DNA of 64,000 nt from Bacillota bacterium. GTDB lineage: Bacteria; Bacillota; Clostridia; Christensenellales; Aristaeellaceae. The position numbers and the translations under genes were made by a program. Below are positions 16,057 through 25,295 of this stretch, one piece after another. The stretch is from assembly GCA_023416585.1 (NCBI GenBank), contig JAEZHM010000112.1, positions 62,001 through 126,000 on the forward strand, in the 5' to 3' direction. The notes beneath the pieces were generated by a model, which had not been told where the DNA came from, did no database searches, and was given only the letters and a program-made list of their open reading frames with translations. Each line of letters starts with the position of its first letter. Positions within the stretch are counted from its first letter, which is position 1.

Positions 16057-18423
16057 ATGAACACACATTTATTGTGGTACCGGCAGCCTGCAGGAAATCC
16101 GGGGTCTGAGAGGATGGCGGACTTGCCCGTCAGCGAGCTTGGCTTTGATGGCCAGCCTTCCGTATGGGAAACCCAGGCGCTTCCCATCGGCAACGGGTTC
16201 ATGGGCGGCATGATCTATGGCACCGTGCCTGCGGAGCGCATACAGTTCAATGACAAGACGCTGTGGAGCGGCGGACCGGGATCGAAGGAAGGGTATCATT
16301 TCGGTAACCGGCCGGGTGCAGTGAAGCATCTTGCAAAAATCCGCGGGCTTCTTTTAAAGGGCGATAAGGATAGCGCCATGCGTTTGGCTGATGAGCACCT
16401 CACTGGAGAACAAAGCGGCTTTGGCTGTTATCAAAACTTCGGAGAGCTGCTTTTGAATTTTCCGGGCCATGAGGATTTTGCCGATTACACGCGCTGCCTC
16501 GACCTGGATGCGGCGCTTGCCTCTGTTTCATACCGGGCCAATGAGCTCAATATGGTGCGGGAGGCATTTTGCAGCTATCCCGACCGGGTGATGGCCGTGC
16601 GCATCGCATCGAAATCTACGGGCACGTTTATGGTGGAGGCGGAGCTTTCACCCGGACAGCCGGGCGCAAGCTTCGAAATATCCGGCAGTATGATCGTAAT
16701 GACTGGGCGTGTGCCGGATAACGGTCTTCAATATGAAGCGCAGCTTTTGGTTGCCTTCCATGATGGGATTCTTTCCAAAACGGAGCGGGGGATCAAGATC
16801 CAAGGTGCCCACGAAACAGTCCTTTTATTGGGCGTGGGCACTGATTATGCAAATGTGTATCCAAATTACCGGGGTGAGCATCCCCACAAGGAATTATCGG
16901 ACCGCATGGAACGCGCTGCCGCCCTTGGCTGGCAGAAGCTTTTACAAAGACATCAAGAAGATTACAGAGAACTATACCGACGGGCGGAAATCACTCTTTC
17001 AGAGAAAATCTCCCCTGAATGCCCCACGGACGAGCTGCTGCGGCGCTACCGCAATATGCCGGACCAGGGCCTGGAGTCGTTGCTTTTCCATTACGGAAGG
17101 TACCTGCTCATCGCCTCCTCCCGTCCTGGAACGCTGCCGGCCAACCTGCAGGGCGTTTGGAATGAATCCAACGAGCCGGCCTGGTGCGGGGACTACCATT
17201 TCAACATCAACCTGCAAATGAACTACTGGCCTGCGGAGGTGACGTCGCTGACAGAATGCAGCGACTGCCTGGTGGACTATGTGCAAAGCCTGATAGAGCC
17301 CGGCCGCGTGACGGCGAAGGAGCATTTTGGCTCGGACCGCGGCTGGGCGGTGAACACCATGAATAACCCCTTCGGCTTTACCGCCCCGGGCTGGCGGTAT
17401 ACCTGGGGCTGGGCGCCCAACAGCAACGCTTTTATCTTGATGAACCTGTGGGAGAAATACCTATTCAACAGGAAGATGGAGGATCTTCAAAAAATCTATC
17501 CGCCGCTTAAAGGCGCGGCATTGTTCTGGCTGGATTTTATATCCTATGACCGGGACGGAACACTCGTATCCTCCCCTTCCTTTTCCCCTGAGCATGGCGA
17601 CTGCGAGATTGGGTGTGCCATGGACCAGCAGCTTGCTTTCCTCCTCTTTTCCGCAGCAATGGAGGCGGCCAGGCTGTTGGATGTTGACGCTAATTTGCAG
17701 GCAGAATTGGAAACCGCGCTGAATAAGCTCTCCTCTCCGCTGCGTATTGGCCGGTGGGGCCAGTTGCAAGAGTGGAAGGAAGACATCGATGACCCCAAGG
17801 ATACTCACCGGCATGTATCCCATTTGGTGGCACTATATCCGGGAAATTTGATCCATGGCGGTACGCCGGAATATATGGAAGCGGCAAGAGTGACGCTTCT
17901 TGGACGGGGAGATGAATCCACCGGCTGGAGCCGCGCGTGGAAATTATGCTTGTGGGCAAGGCTTAAGGATGGAGAGCACGCCTATAAACTTTTACAGGGT
18001 CAGATGAAGATATGCACCTATCCCAACCTTTTGGGCACCCATCCGCCATTTCAGATCGACTGCAATTTTGGTTTCGTGGCTGGGGTCTGCGAAATGCTGC
18101 TGCAAAGCCATGAAGATGTGATCGAATTCCTGCCCGCACTGCCTTTCGCCTGGCAGGCAGGTTCGTTCAGTGGGCTTATGGCCAGGGGCGGGTTCAGGGT
18201 GGACGCCAGCTGGGTACAAGGGAGGCTTATGAGCGCTGCCATTTACTCCATCTGCGGAGTGGATTGCGCACTTAGGCTTGGCACCGGCGACATAAGAAAA
18301 TTCCACATCCTGGATGAAAAGGGCAATATAGTGGAATTATCTGTTGAGAACGGTTCCGTTTACCGTTTTTCAACCATGGCCGGGTATCGTTATTTCATTA
18401 AAGTTATTAAAGACAAGGTCTGA
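16057..18423 (+). CDS. Alpha-L-fucosidase, glycoside hydrolase family 95
   Basis: A cytoplasmic inverting glycosidase predicted to remove alpha-1,2-linked L-fucose (family 95 also has alpha-L-galactosidases), 788 aa. The ATG at 16057 follows GTGAGAAG, and earlier in-frame GTG codons lie in the leader hairpin. The N-terminal domain has the family opening ALPIGNGFMGGMIYG and FNDKTLWSGGPG. In the (alpha/alpha)6 barrel the paired Asn residues of FNINLQMNYW (near 381), the acid Glu of SPSFSPEHG (near 505) and the Asp of FQIDCNFG (near 666) match the catalytic set described for the Bifidobacterium enzyme AfcA. There is no signal peptide, so the substrate must be imported, in line with the ABC importer upstream. 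It is the last gene of the unit and ends before a strong hairpin terminator. Confidence 0.92.
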   Translation: MNTHLLWYRQPAGNPGSERMADLPVSELGFDGQPSVWETQALPIGNGFMGGMIYGTVPAERIQFNDKTLWSGGPGSKEGYHFGNRPGAVKHLAKIRGLLLKGDKDSAMRLADEHLTGEQSGFGCYQNFGELLLNFPGHEDFADYTRCLDLDAALASVSYRANELNMVREAFCSYPDRVMAVRIASKSTGTFMVEAELSPGQPGASFEISGSMIVMTGRVPDNGLQYEAQLLVAFHDGILSKTERGIKIQGAHETVLLLGVGTDYANVYPNYRGEHPHKELSDRMERAAALGWQKLLQRHQEDYRELYRRAEITLSEKISPECPTDELLRRYRNMPDQGLESLLFHYGRYLLIASSRPGTLPANLQGVWNESNEPAWCGDYHFNINLQMNYWPAEVTSLTECSDCLVDYVQSLIEPGRVTAKEHFGSDRGWAVNTMNNPFGFTAPGWRYTWGWAPNSNAFILMNLWEKYLFNRKMEDLQKIYPPLKGAALFWLDFISYDRDGTLVSSPSFSPEHGDCEIGCAMDQQLAFLLFSAAMEAARLLDVDANLQAELETALNKLSSPLRIGRWGQLQEWKEDIDDPKDTHRHVSHLVALYPGNLIHGGTPEYMEAARVTLLGRGDESTGWSRAWKLCLWARLKDGEHAYKLLQGQMKICTYPNLLGTHPPFQIDCNFGFVAGVCEMLLQSHEDVIEFLPALPFAWQAGSFSGLMARGGFRVDASWVQGRLMSAAIYSICGVDCALRLGTGDIRKFHILDEKGNIVELSVENGSVYRFSTMAGYRYFIKVIKDKV

Positions 18424-18460
18424 TACTGGCTTGAAAACAACTGATCGCTGCTTTGTTATC

Positions 18461-18570
18461 AACCTCCCCCAGCCTCCTTCGTCGGCAGCCCCCTCCAAGA
18501 GGGAGCCTTTCTAAGAGCCTCCCTCCGCGAGGGAGGTGCCGCCCGCAGGCGGCGGAAGGAGTAAATACGC
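18461..18570. repeat. Triple-hairpin intergenic repeat element
   Basis: About 110 bases of non-coding, GC-rich DNA fold into three adjacent hairpins: CCCTC/GAGGG (18491-18503), CCTCCCTC/GAGGGAGG (18518-18536) and GCCGCC/GGCGGC (18538-18553). The layout, a C/T-rich palindrome next to a GC stem and a GGAAGGAG tail, resembles dispersed palindromic elements of Clostridia and the element at 23462-23579. Confidence 0.55.
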
Positions 18571-18659
18571 TGTACCGATTTACTCAAACAGATGCAGGCA
18601 ACAATGAATTAAGGTTTAGGTTTGCTATTCATCTCAATGAAAGTTCTTGGGGGATGGGT

Positions 18660-18699
18660 GCGGGAAGGGGCGCTTTTTTTAAAAAGCGCCCCTTCCCGC
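18660..18699. terminator. Strong bidirectional terminator
   Basis: A perfect 19-bp stem (18660-18678 with 18681-18699) has a 2-base loop and an internal T5/A5 run, so each strand carries a T-tract. It separates the convergent GH95 and iolE genes. Confidence 0.85.
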
Positions 18700-18718
18700 C
18701 ATTTCTATATACGTGCTC

Positions 18719-19615
18719 TTACAGCCCGGTTTTTTCCCTGATGTAGTGTCTTGCCTTCACGGCATACTCGAAGGGATTCGCCTTGGCGGGGTCCTGCTCG
18801 GCTTCCACCACCACCCAGCCTGCATACCCTTCTTTCTCCAGCACCTCAAAGATAGGCGCAAAGTCCACATCCCCGTCTCCCGGCACGGTGAACACGCCAG
18901 CACGGACGGCGGTGAGGAAACTCCAGCCTTCCTTTTCCGCCTGGGCGCGTATGCTTTGACGCACATCCTTCAAATGCACGTGACGGATGCGGTGTACGTA
19001 CTTTTTCAGGATGGGCATAGGATCGATGCCGGCAAAGGTCAAATGGCCTGAGTCAAACAAAAGAAAGACAAGATCCGGATCTGTCATGGACATGAGGGTG
19101 TCAATTTCCTCCGCAGTCTGGATGCCGGTGCCCATGTGATGGTGGATGGTTAAGGTCATGCCTACATCACGGGCCAGGCGGCCCAGCTTGTTGTACCCTT
19201 CGGCGACGGCTTTCCATTGTTCCTTGGTGTACACGGGCTTATCGGAGCCGAAGATATTCAGAGGCTTGCCTTGGATGGAGTTGCCCTGCTCACTGGCGCC
19301 GATGATCTTGGCACCCAAAGCATTCAGCCGGTCGCGGTGGGCGATGAAGGCTTTCTCTGTCACTTCATAGGGCTCGCTGGTAAACAAGCTGGAGAACCAG
19401 GCATTGCAGATTTGCAGCCCGCGTACGTCCAGGTAGTGCTTAAGTACCTTCGGGTCATTGGGATACTTGTTGCCGATTTCGCTGCCGGTAAAGCCGGCCA
19501 GCGCCATTTCGCTGATGCATTGTTCAAATGTGTTTTCGCCCCCCAGGTCGGGCAGATCGTCGTTGGTCCAGCCGATGGGCGCGATGGCCAGCTTGACTCT
19601 CGATGGGTCCAGCAT
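18719..19615 (-). CDS. iolE: Inosose dehydratase IolE
   Basis: Dehydrates scyllo-inosose (2-keto-myo-inositol) to 3D-(3,5/4)-trihydroxycyclohexane-1,2-dione, step two of inositol breakdown, in the cytoplasm. The 298-residue protein is a sugar isomerase/epimerase-like TIM barrel with the metal and substrate motifs APIGWTNDD near the start, TIHHHMGTGIQT, LLFDSGHLTFAG and RIRHVHLKDVR. Length and motifs match IolE. The ATG follows AAAGGGG. It is the last gene of the iol operon, 24 bases after iolD, and ends just before the bidirectional terminator. Confidence 0.93.
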   Translation of the reverse strand: MLDPSRVKLAIAPIGWTNDDLPDLGGENTFEQCISEMALAGFTGSEIGNKYPNDPKVLKHYLDVRGLQICNAWFSSLFTSEPYEVTEKAFIAHRDRLNALGAKIIGASEQGNSIQGKPLNIFGSDKPVYTKEQWKAVAEGYNKLGRLARDVGMTLTIHHHMGTGIQTAEEIDTLMSMTDPDLVFLLFDSGHLTFAGIDPMPILKKYVHRIRHVHLKDVRQSIRAQAEKEGWSFLTAVRAGVFTVPGDGDVDFAPIFEVLEKEGYAGWVVVEAEQDPAKANPFEYAVKARHYIREKTGL

Positions 19616-19639
19616 AATGATACCCCTTTCCTCGTTCCC

Positions 19640-21493
19640 TTATATGTCTCTTGTTTTTTTCACTTGCTCCTGCATTTTAGCGTAAGCCTCCTGCACCCGT
19701 GCTTGGGTGGATACCTCCGCAACGCCTACGCGCCACCAGCTTTCAAAGCCGGGAGTCATGCTGCCGGGAAGAACTTTGATGTCGTACAGGACAGGCTTCG
19801 TCTGCCTTTTTGCATCCTTCAGCGCATCGCGCAGTTCCTTAACGGTCCTTACGGTGTAGGCCTTCAAGCCGTACGCTTCTGCGTTTTTGGCAAAATCCAT
19901 CAGCATGATAGGGCCGGTAAGCTCGTGGGTTTCAGCATCCCTATAGCGGAATACCGTGCCGAAGGTGTCGTTGCCCTGGTTGTTTTGCAGGTTTTCAATG
20001 CAGCCCCAGCCGGAGTTGTCAAACAGGCAGAAGTGGACCTTCAGCCCTTCCTGCAGCGCGGTGAGCATTTCGCTGTGGGCCATCAAATACGTGCCGTCGC
20101 CAAAGAAGGCATACACCTCTTTTTCGGGGCAGGCCAGTTTGACGCCTACCGCACCGTTGATCTCATACCCCATGTTGGAAAAGCCGTATTCCATGTGGTA
20201 GGTGCAGGGATCGCCAGGCCGCCACAGCCGCTGCATGTCGCCGGGCAGGCTGCCGGCGGAGCCTACCGCAATGTCGGAAGGCGCCATGAAGCGGTTGATT
20301 TCTCCCAGCGCTCTTGTTTGGGATAGTCCTTCAGGCAGGTCCTGATTATTGAAACCGTCCACGATGCCGTCCCATTCAGCCTTGGCTTTTGCAATATCCG
20401 GGCCAAAGGCTGCCTTGTATCCGGTAAGGGCGGGAGTTATGGCAGTCAATGCTTCCCTGGCATCGGCAATGATAGGTTCGCCCTCCATCTTCACCGCGTC
20501 GAAGGGGCAGATGTTGATGGACAAAACTTTGGCATTCTCAGGAAAGAGCCACTTGGAACAGGTAGTGAAATCGGTTAGGCGGGTGCCAACAGCAATGACC
20601 AGATCTGCCGTTTTGGCAATCACATTGGCAGCCTTTCCTCCGGTGACGCCGATGCCGCCAAGGTTGAGCGGATGGTTCCAGGGCAGCACACCTTTGCCGG
20701 CCTGCGTTTCGGAAAAGGGGATGCCGGTCTGCTCGCAGAAGGCTTTCAGCGCTTCTCCGGCCTCGCTGTAGCGCACACCGCCGCCGCAGATCACAAGCGG
20801 GCGTTTGGCGTTTTTGATGTGTGACAGTACGCGGTCAAGCTGCGCCTTGGCAAGGGGCCGCCGGTCCATGTGCCATACGCGGTGTTTGAAGAATTCTGCA
20901 GGGTAATCGTAGGCCTCGCCCTCCACATCCTGGGGCATGGCCAAGCAAACCGCGCCCGTATCCGCCGGGTCGGTGAGCACCCGCATGGCATGGATGGCGG
21001 CGGTCATTAATTGTTCCGGGCGCTGGATGCGGTCCCAGTAGTGGCACACACCGCGGAACGCGTCGGTAACTGTTGTGGAAAAACTGTCGAAGAATTCCGC
21101 CTGCTGCAATACCGGGTCCGGCTGCCGGCTGGCAAAGGTATCGCCGGGCAACAGCAGCAGGGGAATGCGGTTGGCGGTGGCGCAGCCGGCGGCGGTGACC
21201 ATGTTCATAGCGCCGGGGCCGATGCTGGAAACACAGGGGATGATCTCCCTGCGGTTTTTTTGCTTGGCGAAGGCCATGGCGGCCAGGGCCATGTTCTGCT
21301 CATTCTTGCCCTGCAAAAAGCGGATGTGGTGGCCGCCCTGAGAAAGGGCCTGGCCCACGCCCACCACGCAGCCGTGGCCGAATACGCCGAAGATGTTGTT
21401 CACGAACTTTGTTTCCACGCCGTCAAGTTCCACGTATTGCTGATCCAGAAAGCGGACCAGGGCCTGGGCCATGGTCAAGCGGATGCGTTCCAC
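19640..21493 (-). CDS. iolD: 3D-(3,5/4)-trihydroxycyclohexane-1,2-dione acylhydrolase IolD
   Basis: A thiamine diphosphate-dependent ring-opening enzyme that forms 5-deoxy-glucuronate, step three of the pathway. The 617-residue protein has the three-domain fold of the acetolactate synthase family. The N-terminal domain has the long IolD opening FVNNIFGVFGHGCVVGVG and the conserved glutamate region. The TPP motif begins GDGTYLMAHSEM and ends DNSGWG near residues 464-495. It begins with GTG directly after the iolB stop codon, preceded by AAGGAAG, so the two are coupled. Confidence 0.95.
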   Translation of the reverse strand: MERIRLTMAQALVRFLDQQYVELDGVETKFVNNIFGVFGHGCVVGVGQALSQGGHHIRFLQGKNEQNMALAAMAFAKQKNRREIIPCVSSIGPGAMNMVTAAGCATANRIPLLLLPGDTFASRQPDPVLQQAEFFDSFSTTVTDAFRGVCHYWDRIQRPEQLMTAAIHAMRVLTDPADTGAVCLAMPQDVEGEAYDYPAEFFKHRVWHMDRRPLAKAQLDRVLSHIKNAKRPLVICGGGVRYSEAGEALKAFCEQTGIPFSETQAGKGVLPWNHPLNLGGIGVTGGKAANVIAKTADLVIAVGTRLTDFTTCSKWLFPENAKVLSINICPFDAVKMEGEPIIADAREALTAITPALTGYKAAFGPDIAKAKAEWDGIVDGFNNQDLPEGLSQTRALGEINRFMAPSDIAVGSAGSLPGDMQRLWRPGDPCTYHMEYGFSNMGYEINGAVGVKLACPEKEVYAFFGDGTYLMAHSEMLTALQEGLKVHFCLFDNSGWGCIENLQNNQGNDTFGTVFRYRDAETHELTGPIMLMDFAKNAEAYGLKAYTVRTVKELRDALKDAKRQTKPVLYDIKVLPGSMTPGFESWWRVGVAEVSTQARVQEAYAKMQEQVKKTRDI

Positions 21494-22300
21494 TTATACT
21501 TCCTTCCTTTCAGGCCAGTATTTCGCGCCCTTCTCCTGCACCCACTTATGTTCCGGTACAAAGGTCGGGGTGATGTAGGGTGCTCCGTCCAGGTGGCGGA
21601 TGACCCACAGGTACCATAGCGCGTATCCCGGCGGGGTGCAATGGGGATGGGTAAGGCCGGGGCGGATGAATACCGTGTCATTGGTGTGGACTTTCACCAC
21701 ATCCTCGCCCAGCTCTGCATAGCCGAAGCCGTTTTCCGGATTGGATTTATAGTAATATATCTCCGGCTGGGGATGGTGGTGGGGCGGATAGCTGGACCAT
21801 TTGCTGGGGAAACCGATCACTTCGCCCAGAACCAGGTTGGATAAGGGTGCGTTGCTTTTATCAAACACCGTGCGCACGATGCGGGTGGAGGTATCGTTCA
21901 TGAGCCCCGCACCGCGGTATTCATCCGATGTATCCTTGGGGAAATACCATTCCGTGGGGAAGGGCGTTTCGTTGCCGGTGCGCATCACGCAAACTTCACT
22001 GTCGTCTCCCGCACCGCGTATGGAAACGGTTGTATTGCTGTCAACATGCAGCACATAGGGCCCCACGTCAAAGCAATTTTCCCGGGAGATAATCTTTTCT
22101 TCTTTGCCGGCGGTGAGGACGATTTCTCCATAGACAAGCAGGTACGCCTTTTCCAGAGGCCGGCTGTCCTCAAACGCTTGATTCTTTTTCAGGCGCAGCA
22201 CGCCGAAATCCATGCCCATATCCCCATGGATGCCGTTTATGGCGCTGATTTCGGTGTAACCAAAAGCGTGGGGGCCTCCTGCCCTGCGGATGTCAGACAT
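21494..22300 (-). CDS. iolB: 5-deoxy-glucuronate isomerase IolB
   Basis: Converts 5-deoxy-glucuronate to 5-dehydro-2-deoxy-gluconate, step four. The 268-residue protein has the double cupin fold, with YPPHHHPQPEIYYYKSNP as the histidine-rich metal site and THPHCTPPGYALWYLWVIRH in the C-terminal half, both family hallmarks. The ATG at 22300 follows GGAGG and lies inside the end of iolG (8-base overlap). Confidence 0.95.
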   Translation of the reverse strand: MSDIRRAGGPHAFGYTEISAINGIHGDMGMDFGVLRLKKNQAFEDSRPLEKAYLLVYGEIVLTAGKEEKIISRENCFDVGPYVLHVDSNTTVSIRGAGDDSEVCVMRTGNETPFPTEWYFPKDTSDEYRGAGLMNDTSTRIVRTVFDKSNAPLSNLVLGEVIGFPSKWSSYPPHHHPQPEIYYYKSNPENGFGYAELGEDVVKVHTNDTVFIRPGLTHPHCTPPGYALWYLWVIRHLDGAPYITPTFVPEHKWVQEKGAKYWPERKEV

Positions 22301-23321
22301 GGGCAGCCTCCAGGATTTCCTTTACGGTAACGGGGCGGTGCTCCAGCCAGGACTTTTTGGCGGCCATGGCCAGCACTACCGGTGACAGCGCGTCATCCAC
22401 ATTAACGGGCACGGGGGTGTCGTTTACGATGGCGGCGATAAACTCCTTCATTTCCTTAATGAAGGAGCCCATGTACCGCTCCAGGAAGAAAAATTGGGGC
22501 TTGTCGGAAACGACGCCTTGGGCGGTGCTGACGCGTACAGTTGTATCGCCGTCATTTTCCCCGGCGGCCATGCCCAGTTCTCCAAAGACCTCCACCCGCT
22601 GGTCGTAGCCGTAGGCGGCCCGGCGGCTGTTATCGATCACGCCAAGGGCCCCGTTTTCAAATTTCAAAAGTACAATGGCTGTATCCACATCTCCAGCCTT
22701 GCCGATGGCGGGGTCCACCAGCACGGCGCCCTGGGTGTACACTTCGGTAACGGGGCTGCCGGCCTGGAACTGGGCCATGTCAAAGTCGTGGATCATCATG
22801 TCGATGAAAAGCCCGCCGCTGGCGGCTGCGTATTCGGCAGACGGGGGCTGAGGATCGCGGGAGGTGATTTTCACAATTTCCACCTTGCCCAGCTTACCGG
22901 AGGAAGCCAATTCCTGCACCCGGCCATGGTTATGGTCAAAGCGGCGGTTGAAACCTATTTGCATTTTGACGCCGTTTTCTTCCGCGGCCTTCTTGGCGGC
23001 CAGGATTTTTTCAATGGTCAGGTCCACCGGCTTCTCGCAGAAGATATGCTTTTTTGCTTTGGCGGCGGCAATGGAGATGTCCGAATGGGTGTTGGTAGGG
23101 GAGCAGACGAGCACCGCGTCGATGGCGGGGTTTTCCAGAATGTCCTCATACCGGGAGGTGTAAGCAGGGATGCCAAGGCGCGTGGCCAGGGCGGATGCCT
23201 TGGTGATGTCCACATCGCTGATCATTAACACCTCGGCTTCCGGGATGTGGTAGGTGATGGATTCGCCGTGAACGTTGCCGATGCGCCCCGCGCCGATGAT
23301 GCCGATCTGAAGCTTTTTCAA
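22293..23321 (-). CDS. iolG: Inositol 2-dehydrogenase IolG
   Basis: Oxidises myo-inositol to scyllo-inosose with NAD+, the first step. The start is placed at TTG 23321 because AAAGGAG lies about eight bases before it. The longer reading from 23339 would include the ribosome site. The 342-residue protein opens with a Rossmann motif (IGIIGAGRIGNVH), has EKPVD with the catalytic lysine near 95, and GGLFIDMMIHDFDM near 165-180 with the Asp and His of the Gfo/Idh/MocA active site. It follows iolA after a gap of nearly 300 bases that carries a structured repeat. Confidence 0.93.
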   Translation of the reverse strand: MKKLQIGIIGAGRIGNVHGESITYHIPEAEVLMISDVDITKASALATRLGIPAYTSRYEDILENPAIDAVLVCSPTNTHSDISIAAAKAKKHIFCEKPVDLTIEKILAAKKAAEENGVKMQIGFNRRFDHNHGRVQELASSGKLGKVEIVKITSRDPQPPSAEYAAASGGLFIDMMIHDFDMAQFQAGSPVTEVYTQGAVLVDPAIGKAGDVDTAIVLLKFENGALGVIDNSRRAAYGYDQRVEVFGELGMAAGENDGDTTVRVSTAQGVVSDKPQFFFLERYMGSFIKEMKEFIAAIVNDTPVPVNVDDALSPVVLAMAAKKSWLEHRPVTVKEILEAAHV

Positions 23322-23461
23322 AGGAAAGACTCCTTTCAAAATGGATTATTGTTAGGTCAAAGACCAAAGGAACAAGATTTAAGAAAACAGCAGATTCGCA
23401 AGCGCCGATATACATTGAATCAGGCTGTCCTGAAAATCTGGAGCAGGATGAGCGGCCCGTG

Positions 23462-23579
23462 GCTTCCCCTCAAGGGGAAGCTGTCGAAGAAGTCGACTGA
23501 TGAGGTGGTTATTTGAACAGGCAATCACAACCTAACACCTCATCCGGCGCTGCGCGCCACCTTCCCCTCAAGGGGAAGG
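23462..23579. repeat. Four-stem palindromic repeat element between iolA and iolG
   Basis: The 118-base element is nested and symmetrical. The outer ends are 9-bp palindromes (GCTTCCCCT-CA-AGGGGAAGC at 23462-23481 and CCTTCCCCT-CA-AGGGGAAGG at 23560-23579). Inside are a GTCGA/TCGAC hairpin (23483-23497) and a GGCGC/GCGCC hairpin (23546-23558). The centre closes with GATGAGGTG (23499-23507) pairing CACCTCATC (23536-23544). It fills most of the 296-base iolA-iolG gap and has no open frame of note. It may be a non-autonomous mobile element and may lower read-through. Confidence 0.7.
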
Positions 23580-23617
23580 CTAAAAATACGCCTATTTACG
23601 CTTGGTGCGAAAACCCT

Positions 23618-25129
23618 TTACAAAGATCCATCCCACGTATTCACTGATGTCTTCTTCTTTTCTTCCTCGTCGAACCAGCGGACGGTAACGCACTTGGTCT
23701 CGGTGAAGAAACGGAAGGCATCCTTGCCGTGGCAGTGGAGGTCGCCGAAGAAGGACTTTTTATGGCCGCTGAAGGGGAATATCCCCATGGGTACCGGGAT
23801 GCCCACATTGACTCCCACCATGCCGCCATCTGTGTTCTTTGCGAATTCTCTGGCGTAATGGCCGTTTTGGGTAAAGATCACCGAGCCATTCGCATAGGGG
23901 TTTTCGTTCATGGCGGCCAGGCCTTCCTCAAAGCTCTTGACGCGCTTGATGCAAAGGACGGGCCCGAATACTTCCTTCTGGCCCACGGTCATCTCGGGGG
24001 TGACGTGATCCAGTATGGTATGGCCCACATAGAAGCCGTTATGGAAGCCTTCCACTTTCACATTGCGGCCGTCCAGCACCACTTTCGCGCCCTCGTCGAT
24101 GCCTTTTTGTATCCAGTCGCACACGAACTGCCTGTGGGCGGCACTGACCACGGGGCCGAGGTCCGTAGCTTTGTCATAGGCGGGGCCGATCTTCTGCTGC
24201 TTGCACAGGCGAACAAGCTCCGCCACCAGCTCATCCGCAATCTCCTCTTCCACTACCACCACGGGCAGCGCCATGCAGCGTTCCCCGGCGCAGCCGAAAG
24301 CGGAGTTCATGATCCCGGCAGCGGTGCGGGTGACGGGGGCATCTTTCAGGACAAGTGCGTGGTTCTTGGCTTCGCACAAAGCCTGGACACGCTTGCCATG
24401 GGCAGCGGCGGTGGAGTACACGTGCAGGCCGACGCTGGTGGAGCCAACGAAGGTGATGCCCTGGATATCGGGGTGGGTAAGCAGGATTTCCGCCTCATTG
24501 CGGCTGCAGGGAACGATGTTCAAAACACCGTCGGGGAAACCGGCCTCCTTGTAGAGCTCGGCCATTTTGAGGCTGGTCATGGGCGTGCCGCTGGCGGGCT
24601 TCAATACGTAGGTGTTACCGCAGACGATGGCCAGGGGCGCCATCCAGCCCATGGGGATCATGGCGGGGAAGTTCCAGGGCGCGATGCCGGCAAACACGCC
24701 CATGGGTTCGCGATAGAGCGTGGTGTCATAGCCGGTAGAGGTGTCCATGAGGCTTTCGCCCATTAAAAGGCTTGGGGCGGAGCAGGCCAATTCCACCATT
24801 TCCTTGGCTTTCAAAACATCACCGGCAGCCTCTGCCCAAGCTTTGCCGTGCTCGGTGGCCAGCAATAGCGTCAATTCATCCAGGTGCTTTTCGATCAGTT
24901 CGCGAAGCTTGAACATGAGATCAGCCCGGCGCTTGACGGGGGTATTGCGCCAGGCGGGATAGGCCTTCTTGGCCGCGGCGATGGCGGATTCCACCTCGTC
25001 TTTTTGGCAGCAAGGGCTTTTGGCGATCACTTCGCCTGTGGAGGGGTTATAGACGTCCACATATTTTTCGGTTCTGGAAGATTGGTATTGACCGTTGATA
25101 TACGGCTTTAATATTTCAGGGTGAGGCAT
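23618..25129 (-). CDS. iolA: Methylmalonate-semialdehyde dehydrogenase (CoA-acylating) IolA
   Basis: Turns malonate semialdehyde into acetyl-CoA and CO2, the last step of the pathway. The start is the ATG at 25129, as AAAGG abuts an earlier ATG (25138) and only spaces correctly for the second. The 503-residue aldehyde dehydrogenase has the nucleophile in GCAGERCMALPV near residue 285, WNFPAMIPMGW near 155 and FTQNGHYAREF near 425. The missing glutamate general base of other aldehyde dehydrogenases fits the CoA-acylating subfamily. Confidence 0.92.
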   Translation of the reverse strand: MPHPEILKPYINGQYQSSRTEKYVDVYNPSTGEVIAKSPCCQKDEVESAIAAAKKAYPAWRNTPVKRRADLMFKLRELIEKHLDELTLLLATEHGKAWAEAAGDVLKAKEMVELACSAPSLLMGESLMDTSTGYDTTLYREPMGVFAGIAPWNFPAMIPMGWMAPLAIVCGNTYVLKPASGTPMTSLKMAELYKEAGFPDGVLNIVPCSRNEAEILLTHPDIQGITFVGSTSVGLHVYSTAAAHGKRVQALCEAKNHALVLKDAPVTRTAAGIMNSAFGCAGERCMALPVVVVEEEIADELVAELVRLCKQQKIGPAYDKATDLGPVVSAAHRQFVCDWIQKGIDEGAKVVLDGRNVKVEGFHNGFYVGHTILDHVTPEMTVGQKEVFGPVLCIKRVKSFEEGLAAMNENPYANGSVIFTQNGHYAREFAKNTDGGMVGVNVGIPVPMGIFPFSGHKKSFFGDLHCHGKDAFRFFTETKCVTVRWFDEEEKKKTSVNTWDGSL

Positions 25130-25295
25130 GTAGATCATCCTTTCTGTATTGCGTATCAGCCTTCTTTGGCTAAGGAAATTCGGAATGGGCGGTTTTGAAA
25201 ATAAGATATTCGATCCGCCCTACGCGATCGCGCTGCGCATGTTCATCCAATGAGATGCTGTGTGACATCATAGGCGCCATATCAGTGCCACAGGA

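Noticed and set aside
19217..20326. 369-codon plus-strand frame opposite iolE and iolD
   Set aside because: No start signal and it spans two well-identified genes on the other strand.
23462..23579. Possible CRISPR array from the repeated CTTCCCCTCAAGGGGAAG
   Set aside because: Only two palindromic copies, spacer of about 80 bases with its own pairing, and no cas gene.
22494..24766. Plus-strand frames of 244 and 345 codons opposite iolG and iolA
   Set aside because: They are shadows of strongly conserved enzymes and have His/Gly-rich sequence typical of reversed frames.
25139..25295. Possible promoter or terminator between iolC and iolA
   Set aside because: Only a weak 6-bp GGGCGG/CCGCCC pairing with a long loop and no clear promoter boxes were found.
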